DNA of 7,689 nt from Defluviitaleaceae bacterium (GCA_009787435.1 WRFW01000156.1:1-7689), one strand, 5' to 3'. Positions 1-5,965 are shown, counted from the stretch's first letter. Notes: generated by a model not told the origin, from the sequence alone. Translations and numbers: made by a program.

Positions 1-131
1 AATTTTCAGTAATAATGAGCCCTTTAAATCAAATTTTTAGTGTAACCGCTTTAGATTTAAACCAATGGTTGATAGTGCTAGGGTTAAGCTTTGTGCCTAT
101 AGTAGTTATAGAGATTCAAAAGCGATTTTAA
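1..131 (+). CDS. C-terminal end of a cation-transporting P-type ATPase (partial, 5' end outside window)
   Basis: The reading frame is open from the first base (first whole codon at 3) to a TAA at 129-131, giving 42 residues. They form one loop and one hydrophobic segment: an acidic/polar turn around ALDLNQW, then LIVLGLSFVPIVVIEI and a basic end, QKRF. This layout (Trp, last membrane helix with a Pro, then E-x-x-K and stop) is how Ca2+-type P-type ATPases end, in the Cation_ATPase_C membrane domain. In that family this helix is TM10 and the protein pumps Ca2+ or another cation at the cost of ATP. The phosphorylation and ATP-binding domains lie outside the window, so the ion specificity cannot be judged. 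The family call rests on the tail alone. Confidence 0.65.
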   Translation, partial: FSVIMSPLNQIFSVTALDLNQWLIVLGLSFVPIVVIEIQKRF

Positions 132-144
132 CCGTACGTGCTTA

Positions 145-185
145 TAGCCGCCTAGCCAAGTGGCTAGCTTCGCTAGATTTTAATT
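145..185 (+). terminator. Likely rho-independent terminator of the P-type ATPase gene
   Basis: An inner stem CTAGCC (152-157) / GGCTAG (162-167) with loop AAGT is extended, across a small internal loop, by TAGC (145-148) / GCTA (172-175). The run ATTTTAATTT follows. It lies 13 nt after the ATPase stop codon. The T-tract is interrupted, so termination may be incomplete. Confidence 0.5.
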
Positions 186-265
186 TAAGAAGCGTTTTTG
201 CAGCATTATTGTGAATAACTATGATTTTCATATTATAGACCAACTGCAAGTGGTTAAAAATTATG

Positions 266-294
266 TTTACATTTTTAGAATAATGATGTATAAT
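266..294 (+). promoter_or_regulatory. Sigma-A-type promoter of the ABC operon
   Basis: The -35 is TTTACA at 266-271 and the -10 is TATAAT at 289-294, with an exact 17-nt spacer. Transcription would start near 301, leaving a leader of about 95 nt before the ATG at 396. Confidence 0.75.
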
Positions 295-360
295 TAAGTT
301 GTATTGGTGGACTAGAGGGAACAATTTCCTAAGTAAGCTGCAAACACCAAATGAATTTAT

Positions 361-383
361 TTTAACTTTGTTAAAGGGGAGGG
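361..383 (+). promoter_or_regulatory. Leader palindrome next to the ribosome site of the ABC ATPase
   Basis: TTTAAC (361-366) and GTTAAA (370-375) form a 6-bp stem with a 3-nt loop. The stem ends directly before the purine run GGGGAGGG (376-383). GGAGG (378-382) lies 13 nt before the ATG at 396, which is long. In the start frame the codon immediately before the ATG is a stop (TAA at 393-395), so no in-frame upstream start exists. Whether the hairpin affects translation is not known. Confidence 0.4.
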
Positions 384-395
384 TCTTTATATTAA

Positions 396-1094
396 ATGAC
401 ATTAGAAATTAAAAACTTAAAAAAGAACTATGGCGAAGTTGAAGCACTTAAAGGCGTTAATATATTTGTGAAACCTGGTCAAATAGTTGGCTTATTAGGC
501 CCAAATGGCAGCGGGAAGACTACAATAATAAAAACTATAACAGGTCTTCTAAGCAGTTATGAGGGTGAAGTGAGCATAAATGGTAATAGTCCAGGCGTTC
601 TCGCTAATTCAGATATTAGCTATTTGCCAGATAAAAGCCACGTGCCCACTTGGATGAAAGTCTCTCAATCGGTAGACTTTTTCTCAGATTTTTATACCGA
701 TTTTGATAAGCCAAAAGCTTTAGAGATGTTAACAAATATGGAAATACCTCTAAATCGTAAAATTAAAAGTTTAAGCCGTGGGCAGCAAGAAAAAGTAGGG
801 CTTAGCTTAGTTATGGCACGCAATGCAAAATTGTATATTTTAGATGAACCAATAGGAGCAGTTGACCCTGCCAGCCGAGATTTTATTATGGAAACTATTT
901 TAAAAAATCAAAGCGATGGCGGCTCTATTCTCATTAGCAGCCATATAATTGCTGATATTGAAAATAATTTAGATTATGCAATATTTTTAAAACAAGGCGA
1001 AGTCTTTTTAGAGGGCGAAGCAAATAAACTTCGTGAAGAAAAAGGCAAAAACTTGGATGAGCTATTTAGGGAGGTTTTTAAAAATGTCGTTTAA
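396..1094 (+). CDS. ABC transporter ATP-binding protein, YtrB-like exporter subfamily
   Basis: This 232-residue protein would power the ABC-2-type permease encoded just downstream, at the inner face of the membrane. Visible motifs, in order: Walker A GPNGSGKT (35-42); a Q-loop region reading YLPDK (77-81), so the usual Gln is missing, as is common in this subfamily; the signature as LSRGQ (126-130) instead of LSGGQ; Walker B LYILDEP (146-152); D-loop GAVDP (154-158); and switch His183 in SSHI. The C-terminus, with LREEKGK then DELFREVF, is typical of clostridial YtrB-like ATPases. The length is normal for a single nucleotide-binding domain. The substrate is not readable from the sequence; relatives act in envelope-stress or antibiotic-responsive export. 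Its last 11 nt (1084-1094) overlap the start of a 27-codon frame. The AGGGAGG inside its own C-terminal codons (1068-1074) can serve as that frame's ribosome site. Confidence 0.9.
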   Translation: MTLEIKNLKKNYGEVEALKGVNIFVKPGQIVGLLGPNGSGKTTIIKTITGLLSSYEGEVSINGNSPGVLANSDISYLPDKSHVPTWMKVSQSVDFFSDFYTDFDKPKALEMLTNMEIPLNRKIKSLSRGQQEKVGLSLVMARNAKLYILDEPIGAVDPASRDFIMETILKNQSDGGSILISSHIIADIENNLDYAIFLKQGEVFLEGEANKLREEKGKNLDELFREVFKNVV

Positions 1095-1167
1095 TTTATT
1101 TTTAAGAAACGCTTCAAAAACACCTTATAAATTAACATTTAGGGAGGTTTTTGAAAATGTTGTTTAA
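1064..1167 (+). repeat. Direct repeat of the ATPase stop / next-gene start junction (1064-1094 and 1137-1167)
   Basis: Two 31-bp copies 73 bp apart differ at only two positions (1080 A versus 1153 G; 1088 C versus 1161 T). Each copy contains the codons for FREVF(K/E)NVV, the ribosome site AGGGAGG, an ATG 9 nt later and a TAA in the other frame. In both copies the ATG-to-TAA overlap is 11 nt. Sequence outside the repeat (before 1064 versus before 1137, and after 1094 versus after 1167) does not match, so this is not a plain 73-bp tandem duplication. Confidence 0.85.
1084..1167 (+). CDS. 27-residue open frame between ATPase and permease; probable deletion scar
   Basis: The frame opens with ATG at 1084, 9 nt after AGGGAGG (1068-1074), and ends with TAA at 1165-1167. 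It overlaps the ATPase stop by 11 nt and the permease start by 11 nt. The encoded head, MSFNLFLRN, resembles the permease head MLFKLLKHD in its pattern of hydrophobic and polar residues. The tail, FREVFENVV, differs at only one residue from the tail of the ATPase. The peptide is thus a chimera: start of a permease-like gene joined to the end of a second ATPase-like gene. I infer that the locus once held ATPase-permease-ATPase-permease and lost the middle. The frame may still be translated, since its ribosome site is intact, and could couple translation of the two real genes. No function of the peptide itself is known to me. Confidence 0.4.
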   Translation: MSFNLFLRNASKTPYKLTFREVFENVV

Positions 1168-1909
1168 ACTTCTCAAACATGATTTTAACTATAGCAAAAT
1201 TCAATTTTTCACGATGATTTTAGCACTCCTATTAAGCACAGTTTTGCTTAGGATATGGCTTGAAGTTGGTGGCAATGCAGAGTTTATAGGTGTTATAGGT
1301 ATAATTTTAATTCTTTTAATACAACTTATAGGCACAGTAACTTCTTTTGCTTCAATAATAGTAATTATACAAAATTTTAGCAAAGGTCTATTTTCAGACC
1401 ATGGCTATTTAACGCTAACGCTTCCCGTTTCAAGAAGTAAAATAGTGTGGTCAAAAGTGTTAATTTCAATGTTTTGGTTTAATTTAATGATGTTAACTTC
1501 AGCCTTAATGGCATGGATAATTACAGTCGGTCAGTTAGACGATGTAGATATAGTGTATTTTTTAGAACTATTTCAAGTTTCTGTTTTTGAGATTATATCT
1601 ATTGCAGTTTTGAATGCAAATTCAATGATTTTCCTAGGCATAAGTATACTATTTAGCATAATAACTCTTAGCCGATGTAGTATTTTGGGGCGTAAAATAC
1701 ATGCTCTATTTGCATGGATATTAGGCTTTATATTCACTATATTTTTAATTTGGTTTTTAGTTTGGTTAGATGGTTTGTGGAGTTATCGCATATATTTTAA
1801 TTTTGGAATGTTTTTAAATATATCGCTTTTAGCTTATCAAATAATAATTGCTTTTCTCATAATAAGTTCAATAATTTGGCTAGTGAATAAAAAAGTAGAG
1901 CTTAGGTAA
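1157..1909 (+). CDS. ABC-2-type transporter permease, partner of the upstream ATPase
   Basis: This 250-residue integral membrane protein has about six hydrophobic segments, roughly at residues 16-36, 42-72, 100-124, 142-170, 182-205 and 216-243. The second is long and may count as two. Between the second and third lies DHGYLTLTLPVSRSKIVWSK (81-100). A G-Y-L-(x)-LPVS-(x)-K block followed by SK at the next helix is typical of clostridial ABC-2 permeases paired with YtrB-like ATPases. The head MLFKLLKHDF is also typical. I chose ATG 1157 because AGGGAGG (1141-1147) sits 9 nt upstream. An in-frame TTG at 1151 would leave only 3 nt and is rejected. It forms an operon with the ATPase, which would act as a dimer energising two permease subunits. 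No terminator is visible after the stop, so some transcripts may run on into gap. Confidence 0.85.
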   Translation: MLFKLLKHDFNYSKIQFFTMILALLLSTVLLRIWLEVGGNAEFIGVIGIILILLIQLIGTVTSFASIIVIIQNFSKGLFSDHGYLTLTLPVSRSKIVWSKVLISMFWFNLMMLTSALMAWIITVGQLDDVDIVYFLELFQVSVFEIISIAVLNANSMIFLGISILFSIITLSRCSILGRKIHALFAWILGFIFTIFLIWFLVWLDGLWSYRIYFNFGMFLNISLLAYQIIIAFLIISSIIWLVNKKVELR

Positions 1910-1958
1910 GAAAAATACTATAGCAGGCTAAGTTCAAAGGAAAAAAATAAAAAAATAG

Positions 1959-1987
1959 TTGCAAAGTCGCTCTTAATTTGTTATACT
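1959..1987 (+). promoter_or_regulatory. Sigma-A-type promoter of gap
   Basis: The -35 is TTGCAA at 1959-1964 and the -10 is TATACT at 1982-1987, with an exact 17-nt spacer. The start of transcription would be near 1994, giving a leader of about 67 nt. Its position also argues against any gap start codon far upstream of 2061. Confidence 0.7.
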
Positions 1988-2060
1988 AGTAACGAACAAT
2001 AGCACACTTTATATTTGGCAGTTGTTTAACGGTAAATTAAAAATTAATGGGAGGCTTCAA

Positions 2061-3056
2061 ATGATTAAAATAGGTATAAATGGCTTTGGTCGTATAGGCC
2101 GCTTAGTTTTAAGAGCAGCTGTTTTAAGAGATGATGTAGAGGTTGTGGCAATAAATGACCCTTTCATAGATTTAGACTATATGGTTTATATGTTTAAATA
2201 TGATACTATTCACGGTCGTTTTAGTGGCAGTGTAGAAGTTAAAGGCGATAAGCTTGTAGTAAATGGTAAAGAAATAACTGTATTCGGTGAAAGAAACCCA
2301 GAAGATATTAAATGGGGTGCTGCTGGTGCTGAGGTAATAGCAGAAAGCACAGGCGTTTTCACAACTATGGAAGCTGCAAGTGCTCATTTAAAAGGCGGTG
2401 CTAAAAAAGTTGTTATTACTGCCCCAAGTGCTGATGCACCAATGTTTGTTATGGGTGTTAACCATGATAAATATGAATCTTCTATGAACATAGTTTCAAA
2501 CGCTTCTTGTACTACAAACTGTCTAGCTCCGTTAGCTAAAGTAATAAATGATGAGTTTGGAATTTTAGAAGGCTTAATGACTACAGTTCATGCAACTACT
2601 GCAACTCAAAAAACAGTAGACGGGCCTTCAGCAAAAGATTGGCGAGGAGGTAGAGCAGCAGCAGGAAATATAATTCCTTCTTCAACAGGGGCAGCAAAAG
2701 CTGTTGGTAAAGTAATACCTGAATTAAATGGAAAATTAACTGGTATGGCTTTTAGAGTGCCAACTCTTAATGTTTCAGTTGTAGATTTAACTTGCAGGTT
2801 AGAAAAGCCAGCTTCTTACGACCAAATTAAAGCAGTAATTAAAAAAGCAGCAGAGGGTGAGCTTAAAGGCATATTAGCCTACACAGAAGAAGAGGTAGTA
2901 AGTTCAGATTTTATAGGTGAAATTGCAACTTCTGTTTTTGATGCAAAAGCAGGTATATCATTAAATGATAACTTTGTGAAGCTTGTATCTTGGTATGATA
3001 ATGAATGGGGCTATTCAAATAAAGTAGTAGATTTGATAGCACATATAAGCCGTTAG
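2061..3056 (+). CDS. gap: Glyceraldehyde-3-phosphate dehydrogenase, NAD-dependent, glycolytic type
   Basis: This 331-residue cytoplasmic enzyme oxidises and phosphorylates glyceraldehyde 3-phosphate to 1,3-bisphosphoglycerate with NAD+; the family works as a tetramer. Visible features: Rossmann glycine motif GINGFGRIGR (5-14); Asp33 in INDPF, the acidic residue that favours NAD over NADP; the substrate-pocket block FKYDTIHGRF (45-54); catalytic Cys150 in SNASCTTNCLAP; general base His177 in TTVHATT; the RGGRAAAGNIIP block (196-207); and the C-terminal SWYDNEWGYSN (310-320). The length is normal and no key residue is missing. ATG 2061 is chosen because GGGAGG (2049-2054) lies 6 nt upstream and the protein then begins exactly at the family's N-terminus. 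It stands alone: pgk and tpi, which often follow gap in Firmicutes, are not downstream, and the next gene is convergent. Confidence 0.98.
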   Translation: MIKIGINGFGRIGRLVLRAAVLRDDVEVVAINDPFIDLDYMVYMFKYDTIHGRFSGSVEVKGDKLVVNGKEITVFGERNPEDIKWGAAGAEVIAESTGVFTTMEAASAHLKGGAKKVVITAPSADAPMFVMGVNHDKYESSMNIVSNASCTTNCLAPLAKVINDEFGILEGLMTTVHATTATQKTVDGPSAKDWRGGRAAAGNIIPSSTGAAKAVGKVIPELNGKLTGMAFRVPTLNVSVVDLTCRLEKPASYDQIKAVIKKAAEGELKGILAYTEEEVVSSDFIGEIATSVFDAKAGISLNDNFVKLVSWYDNEWGYSNKVVDLIAHISR

Positions 3057-3176
3057 TTAACAAAAATTAGTTTGTATAAACTTTATTCAAAAGATGAGGA
3101 ACTATATTTTAAGTATATAACTAAATTGATTAAAGAAGTTTGATGCAGTATTAATGCAATTTAACCACACCAAAAT

Positions 3177-3212
3177 AAAAAGACTAGGTTTAATTAAAAG
3201 CCTAGTCTTTTT
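3177..3212. terminator. Bidirectional terminator between gap and the convergent PEGA-protein gene
   Basis: A perfect 12-bp stem, AAAAAGACTAGG (3177-3188) / CCTAGTCTTTTT (3201-3212), encloses a 12-nt loop (3189-3200). T-runs follow on both strands, so it can end gap from the left and the minus-strand gene from the right. It sits 120 nt after the gap stop and 18 nt after the stop of the minus gene. The stretch 3057-3176 shows nothing else I can name. Confidence 0.9.
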
Positions 3213-3230
3213 ATTTTTCTAATTACTCAA

Positions 3231-4892
3231 TCAATCATCAAAAAGAGGTATAGGTGGTAAAGAGGTAATATCTAAATCGCTAAAAGGTGGGTCTGTGCTT
3301 AAGCCTGGTGGTGGCGAAATAGGGTCTAATATATTGTTAAATTGGTTGTTGTCAGTTTGTTCTTCTTCAGGTGGCATTATAGGGTCTGGCATTGGGAAGC
3401 CAGGCTGTGGTATAGTTGGCAGTGGTTGAAGTTCATATTCCACAGGGTTGTTTATACCAGTTGTAACGTTTAAAGCTGCTTGTGTATTTATAAACCCCTC
3501 AAGCTGAACTCTTATACTTCTTGTGCCTACTTCTAAAGTGCCAGTAAAAGGAGTCGTTCCAACTAACACATCATCTACAAAGAGACTAGCCCCGGCAGGC
3601 AAAGAGCGTATGTCTACTCTTCCTGTTTGAGGCTGTTGTGTGTTAGCGTTGTTGTTAGTTCCAAAGCCGCCGCCTTGGTTATTATTTTGATTAGAAGCTA
3701 TATTGTTATTTTGTTCGTTATTTGTGTTTTCTGGCACTTCTGTTATTTGTTGTGCTTCTAATGTTACATGTAATGTTTGATTGTTATTTTCCATCATGAA
3801 AACTCTTTCATAATTTTCAAAACCACTAGCAACAACATTTACAGTGTGCTGCCCAAAATTTAATAAAATAGGATTGCTAATATCTCTAGCAACTCCATTA
3901 ATAGATACAGTTGCCTGTGGCACATTTAAATTTACTAATAAATGCCCTTGTGTAAGCTGTAAATCGGCAAGGTCTATTATAGTTAATTCATTTGTTATTA
4001 CATTTATATCTCTCGTAGTACGTATTATATTTTCACCATGGATTACAGCCCTATGTGTCCCTTCAGAAAGGTATATAACTTGGTCTAAAGGGCTTATTTC
4101 ACTTCCTAAAGGAATGGTTACACTATCTATGTGTAAGCTTCCATTTATTACACTTGAAGCGTTTATAACTTGTGCAGTTCCAAACCCTCGGGTAATTTCT
4201 ATAAACCATACAGTTTCACCCACGCCTTGCATAGTAACTTGGCTAAGAGCATTAATATTGTGTATGCTATACTCACTATTTTGGTTTAAGACTAAAGTAT
4301 CTGTATTAAACTCAAAAATTTCATTTCCTAATCGAAGTTGATTATTTTCTAAAATTTCAATTCCAGAAACAGCTCTTCTTTCCCATGCATTACCCGAAAT
4401 AGTTAAGTTAACTACATTTGCCCGCAAATGGTCAATTTCTACTATATCTCCTAAGTTTAATTCTTCAAAAATTAAAGCATTTCCAAGCCTGCCACGCAAG
4501 TTGCTAGTGTTTTGGATTACTAAATTTGAAGAAACTCTTGTGTATAAATTATGAATAAAAAGCATTCTATTTTGGTAGTCTATTCCGGCTATCATTCCTA
4601 ATATATTTTCAGTATCTTCTAATGGGTTTTCAACAATTTCATTTTCATTAGTATTATTATATGTGGGCGGGTTTTCTGCCGTTTGTGTTCCATTGTTTCC
4701 TATTCCAAATTGGTTTAAGAAAATCATACTTAGTATAATCAAAACTACAATGCTTGCAACTGCCCCTGCTGCATAAAAAACTATATATTCATTTTTGCTT
4801 TTTTTTCTATTAATTCTAGGGCTGTCGCTAAATAGGAATTCATCATCTTCAAAGCTTAGTTTGCTTTTTTTATCTTCATTCCTTTTGTTCAT
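3231..4892 (-). CDS. Bitopic membrane protein with PEGA repeats
   Basis: The protein has 553 residues. A charged N-terminus (1-33, with an acidic patch and then RINRKKSK) is followed by one membrane helix (about 36-60). The rest should be outside the cell. Residues 96-170 form a beta-rich domain opening with LGMIAGIDYQNRMLFIHN, a pattern I associate with PEGA proteins of Lachnospiraceae. Then come a degenerate PEGA-like unit (about 250-312), a clearer one (about 316-380, with VSINGV and FGQHTVNVVASGFENY), an Asn/Gln-rich linker (about 387-422), a canonical PEGA domain (about 424-488, with GRVDIRSLPAGASLFVDDVL, VGTTPF and GFIN), and a Pro-rich acidic tail. PEGA domains are thought to bind surface polymers or proteins; the ligand is unknown. 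ATG 4892 is chosen with AGGAGG at 4898-4903, 5 nt away. A GTG at 4898 would overlap that site. Anchoring in the wall or at a surface complex is inference. Confidence 0.8.
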   Translation of the reverse strand: MNKRNEDKKSKLSFEDDEFLFSDSPRINRKKSKNEYIVFYAAGAVASIVVLIILSMIFLNQFGIGNNGTQTAENPPTYNNTNENEIVENPLEDTENILGMIAGIDYQNRMLFIHNLYTRVSSNLVIQNTSNLRGRLGNALIFEELNLGDIVEIDHLRANVVNLTISGNAWERRAVSGIEILENNQLRLGNEIFEFNTDTLVLNQNSEYSIHNINALSQVTMQGVGETVWFIEITRGFGTAQVINASSVINGSLHIDSVTIPLGSEISPLDQVIYLSEGTHRAVIHGENIIRTTRDINVITNELTIIDLADLQLTQGHLLVNLNVPQATVSINGVARDISNPILLNFGQHTVNVVASGFENYERVFMMENNNQTLHVTLEAQQITEVPENTNNEQNNNIASNQNNNQGGGFGTNNNANTQQPQTGRVDIRSLPAGASLFVDDVLVGTTPFTGTLEVGTRSIRVQLEGFINTQAALNVTTGINNPVEYELQPLPTIPQPGFPMPDPIMPPEEEQTDNNQFNNILDPISPPPGLSTDPPFSDLDITSLPPIPLFDD

Positions 4893-4906
4893 AAACACCT
4901 CCTATT

Positions 4907-4943
4907 AATGATAAATGCCTATTTTCAAAAGGTTTTTATCATT
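4907..4943 (-). repeat. Inverted repeat in the promoter/leader of the PEGA-protein gene
   Basis: AATGATAAA (4907-4915) and TTTATCATT (4935-4943) are perfect 9-bp arms around 19 nt. The loop itself can pair further (CCT with AGG near 4918-4920 and 4930-4932). The left arm ends 3 nt from the AGGAGG of the gene, and the right arm covers the expected transcription start of a weak promoter at 4947-4952. No T-run follows on the minus strand, so it is not a terminator. It could be an operator or an mRNA hairpin near the ribosome site. Confidence 0.5.
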
Positions 4944-4946
4944 TGT

Positions 4947-4975
4947 ATTATATTAAGCTTTTAAGAAAATATGAT
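4947..4975 (-). promoter_or_regulatory. Possible promoter of the PEGA-protein gene
   Basis: On the minus strand TATAAT (4947-4952) is a perfect -10, but the -35 region 17 nt away (4970-4975) reads ATCATA and is poor. A promoter here would need an activator, or the gene may be read from the tRNA promoter instead. Confidence 0.35.
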
Positions 4976-4983
4976 TTTGAGAA

Positions 4984-5065
4984 TGCCCGGAAAGGGACTC
5001 GAACCCCCACGCTTAGAAAGCAGCAGATTTTGAGTCTGCCGTGTCTGCCATTCCACCACCCGGGC
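4984..5065 (-). tRNA. tRNA-Leu, anticodon CAA (reads UUG)
   Basis: This is an 82-nt class II tRNA. The acceptor stem is GCCCGGG (5059-5065) against TCCGGGC (4985-4991), with discriminator A at 4984. A D-arm with GG in its loop follows. The anticodon stem GCAGA/TCTGC (5035-5039 and 5023-5027) holds the loop CTCAAAA, so the anticodon is CAA at 5030-5032. A long variable arm with a 4-bp stem GCTT/AAGC, as expected for leucine, precedes the T-loop TTCGAGT. The T-stem uses two G-U pairs. CCA is not encoded (TTC follows the discriminator). It is a lone tRNA with its own promoter, and no terminator separates it from the PEGA-protein gene downstream. Confidence 0.95.
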
Positions 5066-5091
5066 AAATGATAACCAATTATACAACTATC

Positions 5092-5121
5092 ATTATACCA
5101 TTTTAGTAGTTAGTTTGTCAA
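5092..5121 (-). promoter_or_regulatory. Consensus promoter of tRNA-Leu
   Basis: On the minus strand TTGACA (5116-5121) and TATAAT (5092-5097) both match consensus, with an 18-nt spacer. Transcription would start about 20 nt before the mature tRNA 5' end at 5065. Confidence 0.8.
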
Positions 5122-5160
5122 CCTTTAATAAATTTAATATCTTTTTTAATCCGTATTCTA

Positions 5161-5208
5161 TAAATAAAAAGCATCAAGATAATTGTAAATCTTGATGCTT
5201 TTTATTTA
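5161..5208. terminator. Strong terminator of the secreted SH3-protein operon (symmetrical)
   Basis: A perfect 20-bp inverted repeat (5161-5180 and 5189-5208) has an 8-nt loop. Its core is AAAAAGCATCAAGAT / ATCTTGATGCTTTTT. T-runs are present on both strands. It lies 64 nt past the stop of the minus-strand gene at 5273 and isolates that operon from the tRNA promoter downstream. The rest of the gene-free stretch 4893-5272 is accounted for by the tRNA, its promoter and the inverted repeat before the PEGA gene; 5209-5272 shows nothing recognisable. Confidence 0.9.
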
Positions 5209-5272
5209 ATTTATTATCAATAATTTTCGAAATATTTATGGAGCCCTATAGAAAGAATTGTTATTTTAATGA

Positions 5273-5965
5273 TTATCCTAAATAATAATGTGGAACCATA
5301 CCAGTTATTCCTATATGGTCTCCACTGATAACTTCTACATATTCCCAAAGTTTTTCATGAAAATGAGGGTAATCTATAGTTGGTTGCATAGTTAATAAAA
5401 ACCAATCAATTAATTTAACCTCCGTTCCCTCTTCTAATCTTATTCTTCCAACTCTAGGATTAGAAGTTGCTTCTTGAGAAGTTCTTGAAATTGGAACGTT
5501 ATCTTTCCTTATTATTTTTGTATAACCTTTTGACCAACTATTTTTTAAGTATTCATCTATATTTGAATTTGGATTTAAACCATGGTGTTCAATAGTGCCT
5601 AAAAGGCTTTTTCTTGTATTTTCAAAAGTGGCTGGAAATAAAAGAGTCATATTATGTTGTAACTGACTAAAGAAAAAGGCTTCTCTTTCATCTATAGGAG
5701 TAAGTAAATCATATACTTGTTGATAAAAAAGCCTAACATAGCCTTCTGAATTTTGATTAAATTTTTCTATATACTCTTTCCTTATATTTTCATCTAAAAT
5801 ATAAAATTGGTCTTTAAATCTAGCTTCTAAGACTCTTTGGGTTCTTTCTTCATAGTAATTAATAGATGAATTATTAGAGAAAATTTGCTCAGAGCTTGAA
5901 AAGATTATAGATAATAATAGCACAAAAGATATTGAGAGTAAAGAAGCTAATTTTTTTTTCTTCAT
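5273..5965 (-). CDS. Secreted protein with a C-terminal bacterial SH3-like domain
   Basis: The protein has 230 residues. MKKKK plus a hydrophobic stretch (6-22) ending in small residues is a signal peptide; no lipobox Cys is present, and the protein has no cysteine at all. Residues about 35-145 are charged, aromatic-rich and probably helical, and I do not recognise this domain. Residues about 148-229 read as an SH3b fold: NVPISRTSQEATSNP, then VGRI-x-LEEGTEVKLI, then WEYVEV and the closing TGMVPHYYL, which mirrors the usual G-Y/M-V-P-x-x-Y-L end. SH3b domains commonly bind cell wall peptides. No catalytic motif is visible, so an enzyme function cannot be claimed. The start has AGAGG (5971-5975) 5 nt upstream. 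It lies 27 nt downstream of the other SH3-like gene, so the two are very likely co-transcribed and their products probably work at the same extracellular place. Confidence 0.7.
   Translation of the reverse strand: MKKKKLASLLSISFVLLLSIIFSSSEQIFSNNSSINYYEERTQRVLEARFKDQFYILDENIRKEYIEKFNQNSEGYVRLFYQQVYDLLTPIDEREAFFFSQLQHNMTLLFPATFENTRKSLLGTIEHHGLNPNSNIDEYLKNSWSKGYTKIIRKDNVPISRTSQEATSNPRVGRIRLEEGTEVKLIDWFLLTMQPTIDYPHFHEKLWEYVEVISGDHIGITGMVPHYYLG

Larger units (their letters stand above)
132..395. other. Intergenic region between the ATPase and the ABC operon
   Basis: After the hairpin at 145-185 it holds the ABC operon promoter (266-294) and a leader of about 95 nt. I see no regulator gene here, although YtrB-like ATPase genes are often preceded by a GntR (YtrA-type) repressor gene. 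A perfect small palindrome, TTTAAC-TTT-GTTAAA at 361-375, touches the ribosome site of the ATPase gene. A minus-strand open frame across the region shows no recognisable protein. Confidence 0.5.

Noticed and set aside
142..402. 86-codon open frame on the minus strand upstream of the ABC operon
   Set aside because: It runs antisense through the operon promoter and leader, its start lies inside the ATPase start, and the protein shows no recognisable domain or membrane pattern.
1151..1156. TTG start two codons upstream for the permease
   Set aside because: It would sit 3 nt from AGGGAGG; ATG 1157 has a 9-nt spacing, as does the duplicated copy at 1084.
1201..1383. 60-codon minus-strand open frame inside the permease gene
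   Set aside because: It is a shadow of a membrane-protein gene, with no ribosome site or recognisable content.
2022..2060. N-terminal extension of GAPDH by 13 codons from a TTG
   Set aside because: The family starts exactly at MIKIGINGFGRIGR, and GGGAGG is placed for ATG 2061.
2172..2387. 71-codon minus-strand open frame inside gap
   Set aside because: It is antisense to a complete, intact GAPDH gene and has no recognisable content.
3600..3720. Repetitive stretch that might be a CRISPR or tandem-repeat array
   Set aside because: It is the low-complexity Asn/Gln- and Gly-rich codons of the PEGA-protein linker, in frame and without regular repeat-spacer spacing.
3844..4341. 165-codon plus-strand open frame inside the PEGA gene
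   Set aside because: It is antisense to a long gene with clear domains, has no ribosome site, and its Cys-rich composition looks like the complement of the real frame.
4893..4898. GTG start at 4898 for the PEGA protein
   Set aside because: It overlaps the AGGAGG site at 4898-4903; ATG 4892 fits it at 5 nt.
4984..5065. tRNA-Leu as an integration site for a mobile element
   Set aside because: I found no second copy of the tRNA 3' end and no integrase. The accessory-looking SH3 genes lie on the 5' side of the tRNA, which is the wrong side for the usual 3'-end integration.
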